In this document: positions 8,872 to 17,698 of the stretch, in pieces
How positions within the stretch are numbered: the stretch's first letter is position 1
How the letters are laid out: each line of letters begins with the position of its first letter
Origin: Bosea sp. NBC_00550
GTDB lineage: Bacteria; Pseudomonadota; Alphaproteobacteria; Rhizobiales; Beijerinckiaceae
Reading direction: 5' to 3'
DNA: 64,000 bases
Assembly (NCBI RefSeq): GCF_026020075.1
Contig: NZ_CP102772.1
Coordinates: 992,001-1,056,000 of the forward strand
Position numbers and translations under genes: made by a program
The notes under the pieces: generated by a model
Seen by the model: only the letters and a program-made list of their open reading frames with translations
What the model was told of the DNA's origin: nothing
Database searches by the model: none

Positions 8872-11694
8872 TCAGGAGCGGCCGGCAAGCTTGTTCCACC
8901 AGCCGCCGCGCTTGGGCCGGCTCGGATCGGCCGGGGTCAGCACGACCGCGACGGGCTCCTCGACCGGCGCCGGGGCAGGTGCGGGTTCCGGCGCAGCGGC
9001 AGGCTCGGCCGGTGCCGCCGGTTCCTCGGCAGGCTGAGCCGCCGCAGCGGGCTTTGCCTCGGCGGGAGCGGCCTCGGCAGCAGCTTCCCCGCCTTCGGTG
9101 ATCGGCACCACCTTCTTGCGCGAACGGCTGCGCTTGGGCTTCTCGCCCTCCGCCGGGGCGGCTTCGGCGACGACCGCCTCGGCCTTCACCTCGGCTTCCT
9201 TGGCCTCGGTTTCCTTGGCGGCTTCCGCCTTCGGCTTGCGGGCGCGGCTGCGCTTCGGCTTGGCGGTCTCGACGGGGGCGGCCTCTTCCGCGGCCGGCTC
9301 CGTCGCGTCGATGGCAACGGCCTCGATCACGGTCTCGGCGACCACCTGATTGTCGTTGGACTCGGCAGCGTCCTCGCCGTCCTCGCCCTCGTCACCTTCG
9401 GCATCGTCGTCCGACTGGCTTCCGTCGAGCTGCTGGCCCTGGCCGTCACGCTCGCCGCCGCGCCGCCGACGACGCCGGCGCCGGCGCCGCCGGTTGCCGT
9501 CACGATCGCTTTCGCCGCGCTCGCCTTCACTGCGCTCGCCTTCGCCGCGTTCTTCCTGGGCTTCGGCGGCCGTCGTCTCGTTGCCGCCGGTCTCGGCGTC
9601 GAGCGCGGCTGCCTCGGCCGCCGCATCGAGCGCCTCGTCATCGACGTCGGAGGCGATTGCCTCGGCCTTGAAGCTCGTCGGAACGACGCGGGCTTCATTG
9701 CCGACGAACTCGCCGCGCTCGACCTCGAAGTAGCGCGTGCCGATCAGGTTGCCGTCGGTCGCGATCGTGATCGCGATGGCGAAGCGTGCCTCGAGATCGG
9801 CGAGATGGGCGCGCTTCTGGTTGAGGACATAGAGCGCGACTTCCGGCCGGGTGCGGACGGTCAGGTTGTGCGAGGCGCTCTTGATCAGCGTCTCCTCCAG
9901 CGCGCGCAGGATCTGCAGCGCGACGGACGGCGTCGAGCGGATCATGCCGGCGCCGGCGCAGTGCGGGCAGGGGACCGAGGAGCTCTCCAGCACGCCGGTG
10001 CGGATGCGCTGGCGCGACATCTCGAGCAGGCCGAAGGCGGAGATGCGGCCGACCTGGATGCGGGCGCGATCGTCCTTGAGGCACTCCTTCAGCTTCTTCT
10101 CGACCGCGCGGTTGTTCCGGTTCTCCTCCATGTCGATGAAATCGATCACGATCAGGCCGGCAAGGTCGCGCAGGCGGAGCTGACGGGAGATTTCCTCGGC
10201 AGCTTCGAGATTGGTCTTGAGGGCGGTGTCCTCGATATTGTGCTCGCGGGTCGAGCGCCCGGAGTTGATGTCGATCGCGACCAGGGCTTCCGTCTGATTG
10301 ATGACGATGTAGCCGCCGGACTTCAGCGTCACCGTGTTGGAGAACATCGCGTCGAGCTGGCTCTCGACGCCGAAGGCGGCGAAGAGCGGGGTCTGGTCGC
10401 GATAGGGCTTCACGCTCTTGGCATGGCTCGGCATGAGCATGCGCATGAAGTCCTTGGCCTCGCGATAGGCCTCGTCGCCGGCGACGTGAACCTCGTCGAT
10501 GTCCTTGTTGTAGAGATCGCGGATCGAGCGCTTGACGAGGTTGCCCTCCTCATAGACCAGCGCCGGAGCGACGGAGGCCAGCGTCAACTCGCGCACGCTC
10601 TCCCACATCCGCATCAGGTATTCGTAATCGCGCCGGATTTCGACCTTGGTACGCGAGGCACCGGCCGTGCGCAGGATCAGGCCCATCCCATCCGGAACCT
10701 CGAGCTCCTGGGCGATCTCCTTGAGGCGCTTGCGGTCCTCGGCATTGGTGATCTTGCGCGAGATGCCGCCGCCCTTGCCGGTGTTCGGCATCAGCACCGA
10801 ATAGCGGCCGGCGAGCGAGAGATAGGTGGTCAGCGCCGCGCCCTTGTTGCCGCGCTCTTCCTTGACGACCTGGACCAGGATGATCTGGCGGCGCTTGATC
10901 ACCTCCTGGATCTTGTACTGGCGGCGCGACTGGCGGTGCGGACGCTCCGGCATGTCGTCGAGGGCGTCGCCGCCGCCGAGCTGCTCGGGCTGCTCCTCGG
11001 CATCCTCGCCATGATCTTCGTCGTCGCCATCCTCGGATGGCTTGCGGGCCTGTGTCTCGGTCTGCTCCTCGGAGACGGCCTCCGTCGACGACTCGTCCGG
11101 CGTGCCGGCTTCCGTGGTCTCAAAGGTCAGCGGGGCCGCGTTCTCGGCGACGTCCTCGCTCGTCGATTCGGCGACATCCGGAGCGAAGAACTCACCGAAG
11201 GCGGGCGCGCCCTCGTTGACCATGGCGGCTTCCTTGCCGTCGGTCTCGACGCGCTCCCCGGCATCCTCGCCATTGGTCTCGACCTCGGCCGAGACGGTCT
11301 CGTCGGCCACGGCCTTCTTGGCGCGGTTGTCGCGGTCGCCACGGCGGCCGCGGTCGCGGCGGCCGCGCTTCTCGCGGCGCTCCTCGTCGCGTTCCTCGTC
11401 ACGCTCGGCGCGCGCCTCGTCGTCGATGAGCGCCTGCCGGTCGGCGACCGGAATCTGGTAATAGTCGGGATGGATCTCGGAGAAGGCGAGGAACCCGTGG
11501 CGGTTGCCGCCATACTCGACGAAGGCCGCCTGGAGCGAGGGCTCCACGCGCGTCACCTTGGCGAGATAGATATTGCCCCGGAGTGGCTTTCGGCTGGCGG
11601 ATTCGAAATCAAATTCCTCGACGCGCGATCCGCGGACCACCACGACCCGGGTCTCTTCCGGGTGGGTGGCATCGATAAGCATCTTGTTGGCCAT
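8872..11694 (-). CDS. rne: Ribonuclease E
   Basis: Essential endoribonuclease for mRNA decay and rRNA/tRNA processing and scaffold of the degradosome, 940 residues. It starts MANKMLIDATHPEETRV after an SD (GGAAG). The S1 domain (from about 38) is split by an acidic and basic low-complexity insertion (about 88-255), known in alphaproteobacterial RNase E. The 5' sensor and DNase I-like catalytic domain follow (IVIDFIDMEENRNNR near 518), then the zinc-link CPHCAGAG with Cys near 576 and 579. The C-terminal third (about 680-940) is disordered, alternating Arg-rich (RRRRRRR) and Glu/Ala-rich tracts, as expected of the degradosome scaffold. A long leader of up to 600 nt precedes it. Confidence 0.96.
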   Translation of the reverse strand: MANKMLIDATHPEETRVVVVRGSRVEEFDFESASRKPLRGNIYLAKVTRVEPSLQAAFVEYGGNRHGFLAFSEIHPDYYQIPVADRQALIDDEARAERDEERDEERREKRGRRDRGRRGDRDNRAKKAVADETVSAEVETNGEDAGERVETDGKEAAMVNEGAPAFGEFFAPDVAESTSEDVAENAAPLTFETTEAGTPDESSTEAVSEEQTETQARKPSEDGDDEDHGEDAEEQPEQLGGGDALDDMPERPHRQSRRQYKIQEVIKRRQIILVQVVKEERGNKGAALTTYLSLAGRYSVLMPNTGKGGGISRKITNAEDRKRLKEIAQELEVPDGMGLILRTAGASRTKVEIRRDYEYLMRMWESVRELTLASVAPALVYEEGNLVKRSIRDLYNKDIDEVHVAGDEAYREAKDFMRMLMPSHAKSVKPYRDQTPLFAAFGVESQLDAMFSNTVTLKSGGYIVINQTEALVAIDINSGRSTREHNIEDTALKTNLEAAEEISRQLRLRDLAGLIVIDFIDMEENRNNRAVEKKLKECLKDDRARIQVGRISAFGLLEMSRQRIRTGVLESSSVPCPHCAGAGMIRSTPSVALQILRALEETLIKSASHNLTVRTRPEVALYVLNQKRAHLADLEARFAIAITIATDGNLIGTRYFEVERGEFVGNEARVVPTSFKAEAIASDVDDEALDAAAEAAALDAETGGNETTAAEAQEERGEGERSEGERGESDRDGNRRRRRRRRRRRGGERDGQGQQLDGSQSDDDAEGDEGEDGEDAAESNDNQVVAETVIEAVAIDATEPAAEEAAPVETAKPKRSRARKPKAEAAKETEAKEAEVKAEAVVAEAAPAEGEKPKRSRSRKKVVPITEGGEAAAEAAPAEAKPAAAAQPAEEPAAPAEPAAAPEPAPAPAPVEEPVAVVLTPADPSRPKRGGWWNKLAGRS

Positions 11695-12300
11695 ATGAAA
11701 CTTCCATTGGCGCGGCTGCCGGAAGCCTCGCGGCTACGGATGGGAGTCCGCTGCCGCGGGCAGGGGCGCCGCGTTGAGGCCGGCACGTGCCGGCATGTTG
11801 CAGGAGGAGGAAAGCGGTCTGGACAGAAATGCGGCTCGGGACGGCCACTCGGGCTGAAAGCCCGGCGCGGTCCCGCAGGTTCGGACGGTTCACCGTTGGT
11901 GCTAGCGGCGTCGTAAGCCCCGTCATCTGTCCTGACCTGCAATGCACCCGCCTCACGGCCGGGCCCATCGCGTTTGCACGCTCGCGAGACAGGGCGGGGC
12001 GCAGAAAACTCGCAATCCCCATACCAACCGTCTGCGGACGATCCGTTGCGGCCGTCCCGCCGCTGCCGCTCCCGGAGGAGAAGGCAGCACGACCTGCTCC
12101 GGACGCCGACGGATATCTCGATCCGGGTGTGTCCCATGGGCAGGCTGACAGGCAGCCAATTCCATTACAGACAGGTGATGGTGATTTGCAAGTCACATGA
12201 CGGCTGCATTTCGCCGACCACCGCTCCGAGGCGGTTCACGCCCTGTGGAGGAGATGGTAACCGCCTCTTAAGATTTCACCCCCGTTATGGTTAAGCCTTG
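11695..12300. other. 606-nt intergenic region: presumed rne leader and divergent promoters of rne and the amidase gene
   Basis: No credible gene: the ORFs here have shadow-like composition and no SD. The stretch holds several short GC-rich dyads (for example gccggcacgtgccggc near 11779-11794, and gggctgaaagccc near 11850). That is compatible with a structured 5' untranslated region for rne, whose mRNA is autoregulated through its leader in enterobacteria. Whether that applies here is inference. Confidence 0.45.
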
Positions 12301-13611
12301 GTGACGACAGACGGGATTTTACAGCTGTTTTCGCGCATCAGCCACGCCGCTCGGGGTCGCCGCGATAGCTTGCCGCGCGGTTTCGCATGGCGGGCCGCCA
12401 TCGTTGCGGCCGCCTGCGGTCTCGCGATCGTCACATCGCGTGCATGGGCCGAGGGCAAGCCGCAGAGCGAATATCCGGTCGCAACCGACGCCCGCATCGA
12501 GCAGAGCGGCGAGAGCGTGCGCTTGACCATGACGCTCTCGTCCATCGTGGAGGTCGATGCCTGGGTGCAGGCCTCTCCCGATCGCGTCATCGTCGAGATG
12601 CCCTCGACCAATTTCCAGATTCAGCCCAGTGCCAGGAAGGCGGCCGGTTTCGTCAGCGGCTATCGCTACGGCTTGTTCACGGCCGACAAGGCGCGAATCA
12701 TCATCGACCTGGCCCAGCCCGCGACGATCGCCAGGACAGAGATGAAGACCGTGCGTGGCGGCTTTGGCGAGCTGACGATCGAGCTCAGGAAAGCGGCGCG
12801 GGCCGAATTCCTGGCCGAAGCGGGCAAGGCGAAGAAGCCCCAGGAAGCCGCGGCACTCCCCGTCATGCCGGCCGTGCCTTCCAAGCCTGCCGGCGAGTCG
12901 CGCCGCACCATCGTCATCGATCCCGGCCATGGCGGCATCGATCCGGGTACGCTGGTCGCCTCCATCGCCGAGAAATCGGTCGTGCTCGCCTTCGGCAAGG
13001 CGCTCAAGGAACAGCTCGAGGCCAGCGGTCGCTACCGCATCGTGATGACGCGCGACGACGACCGGTTCGTAGCGCTGTCCGAGCGGGTGCAGGTCGGGCG
13101 TGCCGAGCAGGCGGACCTCTTCATCTCGATCCATGCCGATTCGCTGGTGCAGGCGCAGGATGTGCGCGGCGCCACGGTCTATACGCGCTCCGAACGGGCG
13201 ACCGACGCCGACGCGGCCAGGCTCGCCGCAAAGGAAAATGAGGCCGACTCTGCCGCCGGCCTGGAAACGAGCGAGGAGGTCCAGGACGTCGCCGGCATCC
13301 TGATGGACCTCGCCCGCAGGGAGACGCGGACCTTCTCCGGCGTCTTCGCCCGCAATCTCGTCGACAAGCTCGGCGGCTCGATCAAGATGCACAAGATCCC
13401 GCTGCGCTCCGCGCGATTCTGGGTTCTGAGCGCGCCGGATGTGCCGTCGGTGCTGATCGAGCTCGGCTATATGTCGAGCCCGAAGGACGCCGAACTGCTG
13501 AACTCGCCGGAATGGCGGGGCAAGGCCGTGACGGCGGTTTCCGGTGCGATCGACAATTATTTCGCACGCGAACGCGCCTCTGTCGGGCGGGCGGCGGAGA
13601 ACCGGAACTAG
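12301..13611 (+). CDS. amiC: N-acetylmuramoyl-L-alanine amidase with AMIN domain
   Basis: Periplasmic zinc amidase that cuts the bond between MurNAc and the stem peptide, used in daughter-cell separation. It is 436 residues from the GTG at 12301; a TTG one codon upstream is equally possible, and no clear SD is visible. N-terminal signal or anchor (about 28-50, ending SRAWA), AMIN targeting domain (about 58-160), a Lys/Ala/Pro linker, then Amidase_3 (about 200-430). The zinc residues lie in IDPGHGGIDPG, SIHADS and the ELGYMSSPKD segment with the catalytic Glu. It is followed 155 nt later by the PBP1a gene in the same direction, a common pairing. Confidence 0.93.
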   Translation: MTTDGILQLFSRISHAARGRRDSLPRGFAWRAAIVAAACGLAIVTSRAWAEGKPQSEYPVATDARIEQSGESVRLTMTLSSIVEVDAWVQASPDRVIVEMPSTNFQIQPSARKAAGFVSGYRYGLFTADKARIIIDLAQPATIARTEMKTVRGGFGELTIELRKAARAEFLAEAGKAKKPQEAAALPVMPAVPSKPAGESRRTIVIDPGHGGIDPGTLVASIAEKSVVLAFGKALKEQLEASGRYRIVMTRDDDRFVALSERVQVGRAEQADLFISIHADSLVQAQDVRGATVYTRSERATDADAARLAAKENEADSAAGLETSEEVQDVAGILMDLARRETRTFSGVFARNLVDKLGGSIKMHKIPLRSARFWVLSAPDVPSVLIELGYMSSPKDAELLNSPEWRGKAVTAVSGAIDNYFARERASVGRAAENRN

Positions 13612-13766
13612 CGCAGGCCGAGCGGGCGCTTCCGTTACTGTGTCGGATCCTGCGAAATGTGGTCTCAAGGCCACGGTTCCGCCATCTACGTCATGTTATA
13701 GCTGTGATTTGCGAAGCGCCCCGATTTGGCGCCGTCGGTTGGCAGATATGGGGTCCAGGGCCTGAG

Positions 13767-16211
13767 ATGCGGTTCATTCTGCGAATCTTCGGATGGTTTT
13801 TCGCCGCCGGTGCGATCGCCTTCGTGATCGGTGCTGCCGTGGCCGGCGGCCTGATCTGGCATTACTCTCAGGATCTGCCGGACTACGCCCAGCTCCGGAA
13901 CTACGAGCCGCCGGTGATGACCCGCGTCCATGCGGGCGACGGCAGCCTGATCGCGGAATACGCCCGCGAACGCCGGCTTTATTTGCCGATCCAGGCCGTG
14001 CCGAAGCTCGTCGTCGACGCCTATATCTCGGCCGAGGACAAGAATTTCTACAAGCATATGGGCGTCGACCCCGAAGGCCTGGTCCGCGCCGCGATCTCCA
14101 ATTACCGCAACCGCAGCGCCAATCGCCGGCCCCAGGGCGCCTCGACCATCACCCAGCAGGTGGCGAAGAACTTCTTCCTGAGCCCCGAGCAGTCGATCGA
14201 ACGTAAGATCCGCGAGGCGCTCGTCGCGCTGAAGCTCGAAGCGACCTACTCCAAGGACAAGATCCTCGAGCTCTACGTGAACGAGATCTATCTCGGTGCG
14301 CCGGCGCCGGGGCAGGGCAGTTACGGCATCGCCGCGGCCGCGCTGAACTATTTCGGCAAGTCGGTGCATGAGCTCAACCTGCAGGAGGCGGCCTATCTCG
14401 CCGCGCTCCCGAAGGCGCCGTCCGACCTGCACCCCTTCCGCAACCGCGACCGCGCGATCGAGCGCCGCAACTACGTCATCGATCGCATGGTCGAGAACGG
14501 CTACGTCAAGCGCGAGGTCGCCGAGGACGCGAAGAAGCAGCCGCTCGGCGTCAATCCGCGCACCGTTTCGCCGAACCAGATCGCCGCCGGCTATTTCGCC
14601 GAGGAAATTCGCCGCGAGCTGCAGGACCGCTACGGCGAGAAGAAGCTGCTCGAGGGCGGCCTCTCCGTGCGCGCCACCGTCGATCCCAAGACCCAGCTGA
14701 TGGCGCGCAAGGCGCTCGTCGACGGTCTCGTGCGCTTCGACGAGGCGCGTGGCTGGCGCGGCGCGATCCAGAAGCTCGATGTCGGCCGCGACTGGGGCGC
14801 CGCGATCGGCGAACTGCCGGTGCTCGGCGACGTCTCGCCCTGGCGGCTCGCCGTCGTGCTCGATGTGAACGGCGACAGCGCCAAGCTCGGGCTGCATCCG
14901 CTGCGCGACAATGCGGGCCACCTCAACAAGGAACGCCAGACCGTCACGCTGGCTGCCGAAGGTATCAAATGGACCCGCCGGGCGCGGGTGTCCCAGGCGG
15001 TTTCGGTCGGCGATGTCGTCTATATCGAGCCGATGGACACGCGGCCGGGCTTCGCGCGCCTGCGCCAGCTGCCCGAGGTCAACGGCGCAATCGTGGTCAT
15101 GGATCCGTTCTCGGGCCGCGTGCTCGCCATGGTCGGCGGCTTCTCGCATGACCAGTCGGAGTTCAACCGCGCGACGCAGGCGCTGCGCCAGCCCGGCTCC
15201 TCCTTCAAGCCCTTCGTCTACGCCACGGCGCTCGACAACGGCTACACGCCGTCGAGCATCATCCTCGACGCGCCGATCGAGATCGATCAGGGGCCGGGGC
15301 TGGGGATGTGGCGGCCGGAGAACTACGACGGCAAGTCGACCGGTCCGCGCACGCTGCGCTACGGCATCCAGTTCTCTAAGAACCTGATGACCGTGCGGCT
15401 CGCCAAGGATGTCGGCATGCCGCTGATCGCGGAATATGCCCGCCGCTTCGGCGTCTATGACGATCTCCAGCCGGTGCTGTCGATGTCGCTCGGCGCCGGC
15501 GAGACGACGGTCATGCGCATGACCGCGGCCTATTCGATGCTGGTCAATGGCGGCAAGCGCATCCGCCCGACCCTGATCGACCGCATCCAGGACCGTTCGG
15601 GCTCGACCATCTTCCGTCACGACCAGCGCGTCTGCGAAGGCTGCAACGCCGATAAATGGGCGAACCAGTCCGAGCCGCGCCTGATCGACAACCGCGAGCA
15701 GGTTCTCGATCCGCTGACTGCCTACCAGATGGTCTCGATCCTCGAAGGCGTGGTCAATGCCGGCACGGCGACGGTCGTCAAGTCGGTCGGCAAGCCGCTC
15801 GCCGGCAAGACCGGCACGACCAACGACGCCAAGGACGTCTGGTTCGTCGGCTTCTCGCCGGACCTCGCGGTCGGCGTCTATATGGGCTTCGACAAGCCCA
15901 AGTCCCTCGGCACCTCCGCCACGGCCGGCCAGTATGCCGCGCCGATTTTCCGGGATTTCATGACGGTCGCGCTGAAGGAAAAGCCGGCGACGCCGTTCCG
16001 CGTGCCGGCCGGCATCAAGCTGATCCGCGTCGATCCTCGCAGCGGCATGCGCGCCGGCGGTGAGGGCGGCATCCTCGAGGCTTTCAAGCCGGGCACGGCG
16101 CCGCCGGACAGCTATTCGGTGATCGGCGCCGCGGGCGACGGCAGCGCGCCGCTGTCCGTCGGCCCCAGCGGCGGCCGCGCCGTCGGCTCGGGAACCGGCG
16201 GCCTCTACTGA
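13767..16211 (+). CDS. mrcA: Bifunctional penicillin-binding protein 1A
   Basis: Class A PBP that polymerises glycan strands and cross-links peptides at the inner membrane. It has 814 residues from the ATG at 13767 (MRFILRIFGWFF); the frame is open to 13512 but the earlier codons look unlike the family. One N-terminal membrane anchor (about 7-32), the glycosyltransferase-51 domain with the catalytic Glu in ISAEDKNFYKHMG and the QGASTITQQVAKNFF block, an OB-like insert (about 310-440), then the transpeptidase with SxxK in GSSFKPF, an SxN-type motif near YSMLVNGG and KTGT in AGKTGTTNDAKD. A Gly/Ser-rich tail ends the protein. It is probably coexpressed with the amidase upstream. Confidence 0.96.
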   Translation: MRFILRIFGWFFAAGAIAFVIGAAVAGGLIWHYSQDLPDYAQLRNYEPPVMTRVHAGDGSLIAEYARERRLYLPIQAVPKLVVDAYISAEDKNFYKHMGVDPEGLVRAAISNYRNRSANRRPQGASTITQQVAKNFFLSPEQSIERKIREALVALKLEATYSKDKILELYVNEIYLGAPAPGQGSYGIAAAALNYFGKSVHELNLQEAAYLAALPKAPSDLHPFRNRDRAIERRNYVIDRMVENGYVKREVAEDAKKQPLGVNPRTVSPNQIAAGYFAEEIRRELQDRYGEKKLLEGGLSVRATVDPKTQLMARKALVDGLVRFDEARGWRGAIQKLDVGRDWGAAIGELPVLGDVSPWRLAVVLDVNGDSAKLGLHPLRDNAGHLNKERQTVTLAAEGIKWTRRARVSQAVSVGDVVYIEPMDTRPGFARLRQLPEVNGAIVVMDPFSGRVLAMVGGFSHDQSEFNRATQALRQPGSSFKPFVYATALDNGYTPSSIILDAPIEIDQGPGLGMWRPENYDGKSTGPRTLRYGIQFSKNLMTVRLAKDVGMPLIAEYARRFGVYDDLQPVLSMSLGAGETTVMRMTAAYSMLVNGGKRIRPTLIDRIQDRSGSTIFRHDQRVCEGCNADKWANQSEPRLIDNREQVLDPLTAYQMVSILEGVVNAGTATVVKSVGKPLAGKTGTTNDAKDVWFVGFSPDLAVGVYMGFDKPKSLGTSATAGQYAAPIFRDFMTVALKEKPATPFRVPAGIKLIRVDPRSGMRAGGEGGILEAFKPGTAPPDSYSVIGAAGDGSAPLSVGPSGGRAVGSGTGGLY

Positions 16212-16231
16212 GCCAGCCCAGCGTCTTCTCG

Positions 16232-16266
16232 ATGCCCGGAGCACTGCTCCGGGCATTTCGCTTTTT
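16232..16266 (+). terminator. Rho-independent terminator of mrcA
   Basis: Near-perfect 12-bp arms (atgcccggagca / tgctccgggcat) one base apart, followed by ttcgcttttt. It starts 20 nt after the mrcA stop. Confidence 0.8.
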
Positions 16267-16379
16267 CGAGCCAAGCTTCGCTGCAATGGCGGGCTCAGGT
16301 CGAGGGGGCGTTTACAGCCGCGGCTTTCACCCCTATCTCAACGCTCGCACAGAGCTCACAAGGACGTTTCGACGGAATC

Positions 16380-17508
16380 ATGCGCCCCGAAATCCAGACG
16401 CAACTCGATAACGCCAAGCAGTCGATCGGACTGCTGAGGAGGCATCTTTGACTGGGATCAAGCCCAGCGCCGCCTAGCGGAACTCAACGCCCTCTCGGAG
16501 GGGCCCGATTTCTGGAACGATGCCGAAGCTGCGCAGAAGCTGATGCGCGAGCGGACCGGGCTGGAAACCCAGATCGAGGGCATCACCAAGCTTGAACGCG
16601 AACTCGATGACGCGTTGACGCTGATCGAGCTCGGCGAGATGGAAGATGACGCGGCGACCGTCACCGAGGGCGAGCAGGCGATCAAGGCCGTGCAGGACGA
16701 GGCCGCGCGCCTCCAGGTCGAGACGCTGCTCTCCGGCGAAGCCGACATGCTCGACACCTATATCGAGATCCATCCCGGCGCCGGCGGCACCGAGAGCCAG
16801 GATTGGGCCGAGATGCTGCTGCGCATGTATCGGCGCTGGGGCGAGCGGCGGAAGTTCAAGGTCGAGACGCTCGAATATCAGGACGGCGACACGGCCGGCA
16901 TCAAGTCGGCGACGCTCCAGTTCAAGGGCCACAATGCCTATGGCTGGCTGAAGACCGAATCCGGCGTGCACCGTCTCGTCCGAATCTCGCCCTTCGATTC
17001 GAACGCGCGGCGTCAGACCTCCTTCGCGTCGGTCTGGGTCTATCCCGTCGTCGACGACCGCATCATCATCGATGTGAAGGAGTCGGACTGCCGGATCGAC
17101 ACCTACCGCGCCCAGGGCGCCGGCGGGCAGCACATCAACACCACCGATTCGGCGGTGCGCATCACTCACCTGCCGACGGGGATCGCGGTCTCCTGCCAGC
17201 AGGAGCGTTCGCAGCACAAGAACCGGGCCAAGGCCTGGGACATGCTGCGCGCCCGGCTCTACGAGGTCGAGCTGAAGAAGCGCGAAGAGAAGGCCAATGC
17301 CGAGCAGGCGTCGAAGACCGATATCGGCTGGGGGCACCAGATCCGCTCCTATGTGCTGCAGCCCTATCAACTCGTGAAGGACCTGCGCACCGGAGTGGCC
17401 TCGACGGACCCTTCCGAGGTGCTTGACGGTGCTCTCGACCCGTTCATGGAGGCGTCGCTGGCCCAGCGCGTCTACGGGACCGAGGTCGAAGTCGAGGATA
17501 TCGACTAG
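16380..17508 (+). CDS. prfB: Peptide chain release factor 2, with programmed +1 frameshift
   Basis: RF2 ends translation at UGA and UAA. The ATG at 16380 opens 23 codons that stop at an in-frame TGA (16449-16451). Shifting +1 there (CTT T GAC) continues as DWDQAQRRLAELN and on to 17508, giving about 375 residues, the normal RF2 length. The shift site has the classical parts: an internal SD-like AGGAGG just upstream and the slippery CTTTGAC. The body shows the SPF codon-recognition tripeptide (VRISPFDSN) and the catalytic GGQ (GAGGQHINTTDSAVR). Low RF2 lets the ribosome shift at the UGA, so the protein controls its own synthesis. Simple ORF callers would start this gene too late, at 16543. Confidence 0.96.
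16441..16452 (+). promoter_or_regulatory. RF2 +1 programmed frameshift site
   Basis: CTT-TGA-C at 16446-16452, preceded by an SD-like AGGAGG a few bases upstream that pairs with the 16S rRNA tail and promotes slippage. This matches the E. coli prfB layout (AGGGGG TAT CTT TGA C), here with a CAT codon in between. Confidence 0.93.
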
Positions 17509-17538
17509 AAGGCTGCCCGCTTCCTAGCCGGGCCCGCG

Positions 17539-17640
17539 CCGTCATCCCGGGCTTGACCCGGGATCCATGCCGGAGCGGTGCCCGTCAAGGTTCAGGCGGG
17601 GATACCGGCTCTCCGCTTCGCTCCGGCCGGGATGACGGCG
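17539..17640. repeat. REP-like intergenic palindromic repeat, copy 2
   Basis: Begins gccgtcatcccgggcttgac and ends ccggccgggatgacggc, the outer arms being inverted copies of each other. It is the cleanest copy of this family in the window and lies between prfB and its terminator. Confidence 0.75.
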
Positions 17641-17653
17641 TTCCCCTGAAACA

Positions 17654-17686
17654 GAAAAAGCCGCGCGGGTTGCGCGGCTTTTTTGT
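17654..17686. terminator. Bidirectional terminator between prfB and the M23 peptidase gene
   Basis: Stem gccgcgc / gcgcggc flanked by AAAAA on the left and TTTTTT on the right, so it can act in both directions for two convergent genes. Confidence 0.8.
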
Positions 17687-17698
17687 TGCGGCCTGAAC

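Noticed and set aside
8812..11916. 1034-codon open frame on the plus strand opposite rne
   Set aside because: Its peptide is a Gly/Leu/Arg-rich mirror of the RNase E codons; RNase E motifs on the other strand are unambiguous.
13686..16286. 866-codon leftward frame opposite the PBP1a gene
   Set aside because: Antisense shadow; the plus-strand protein has all PBP1a motifs.
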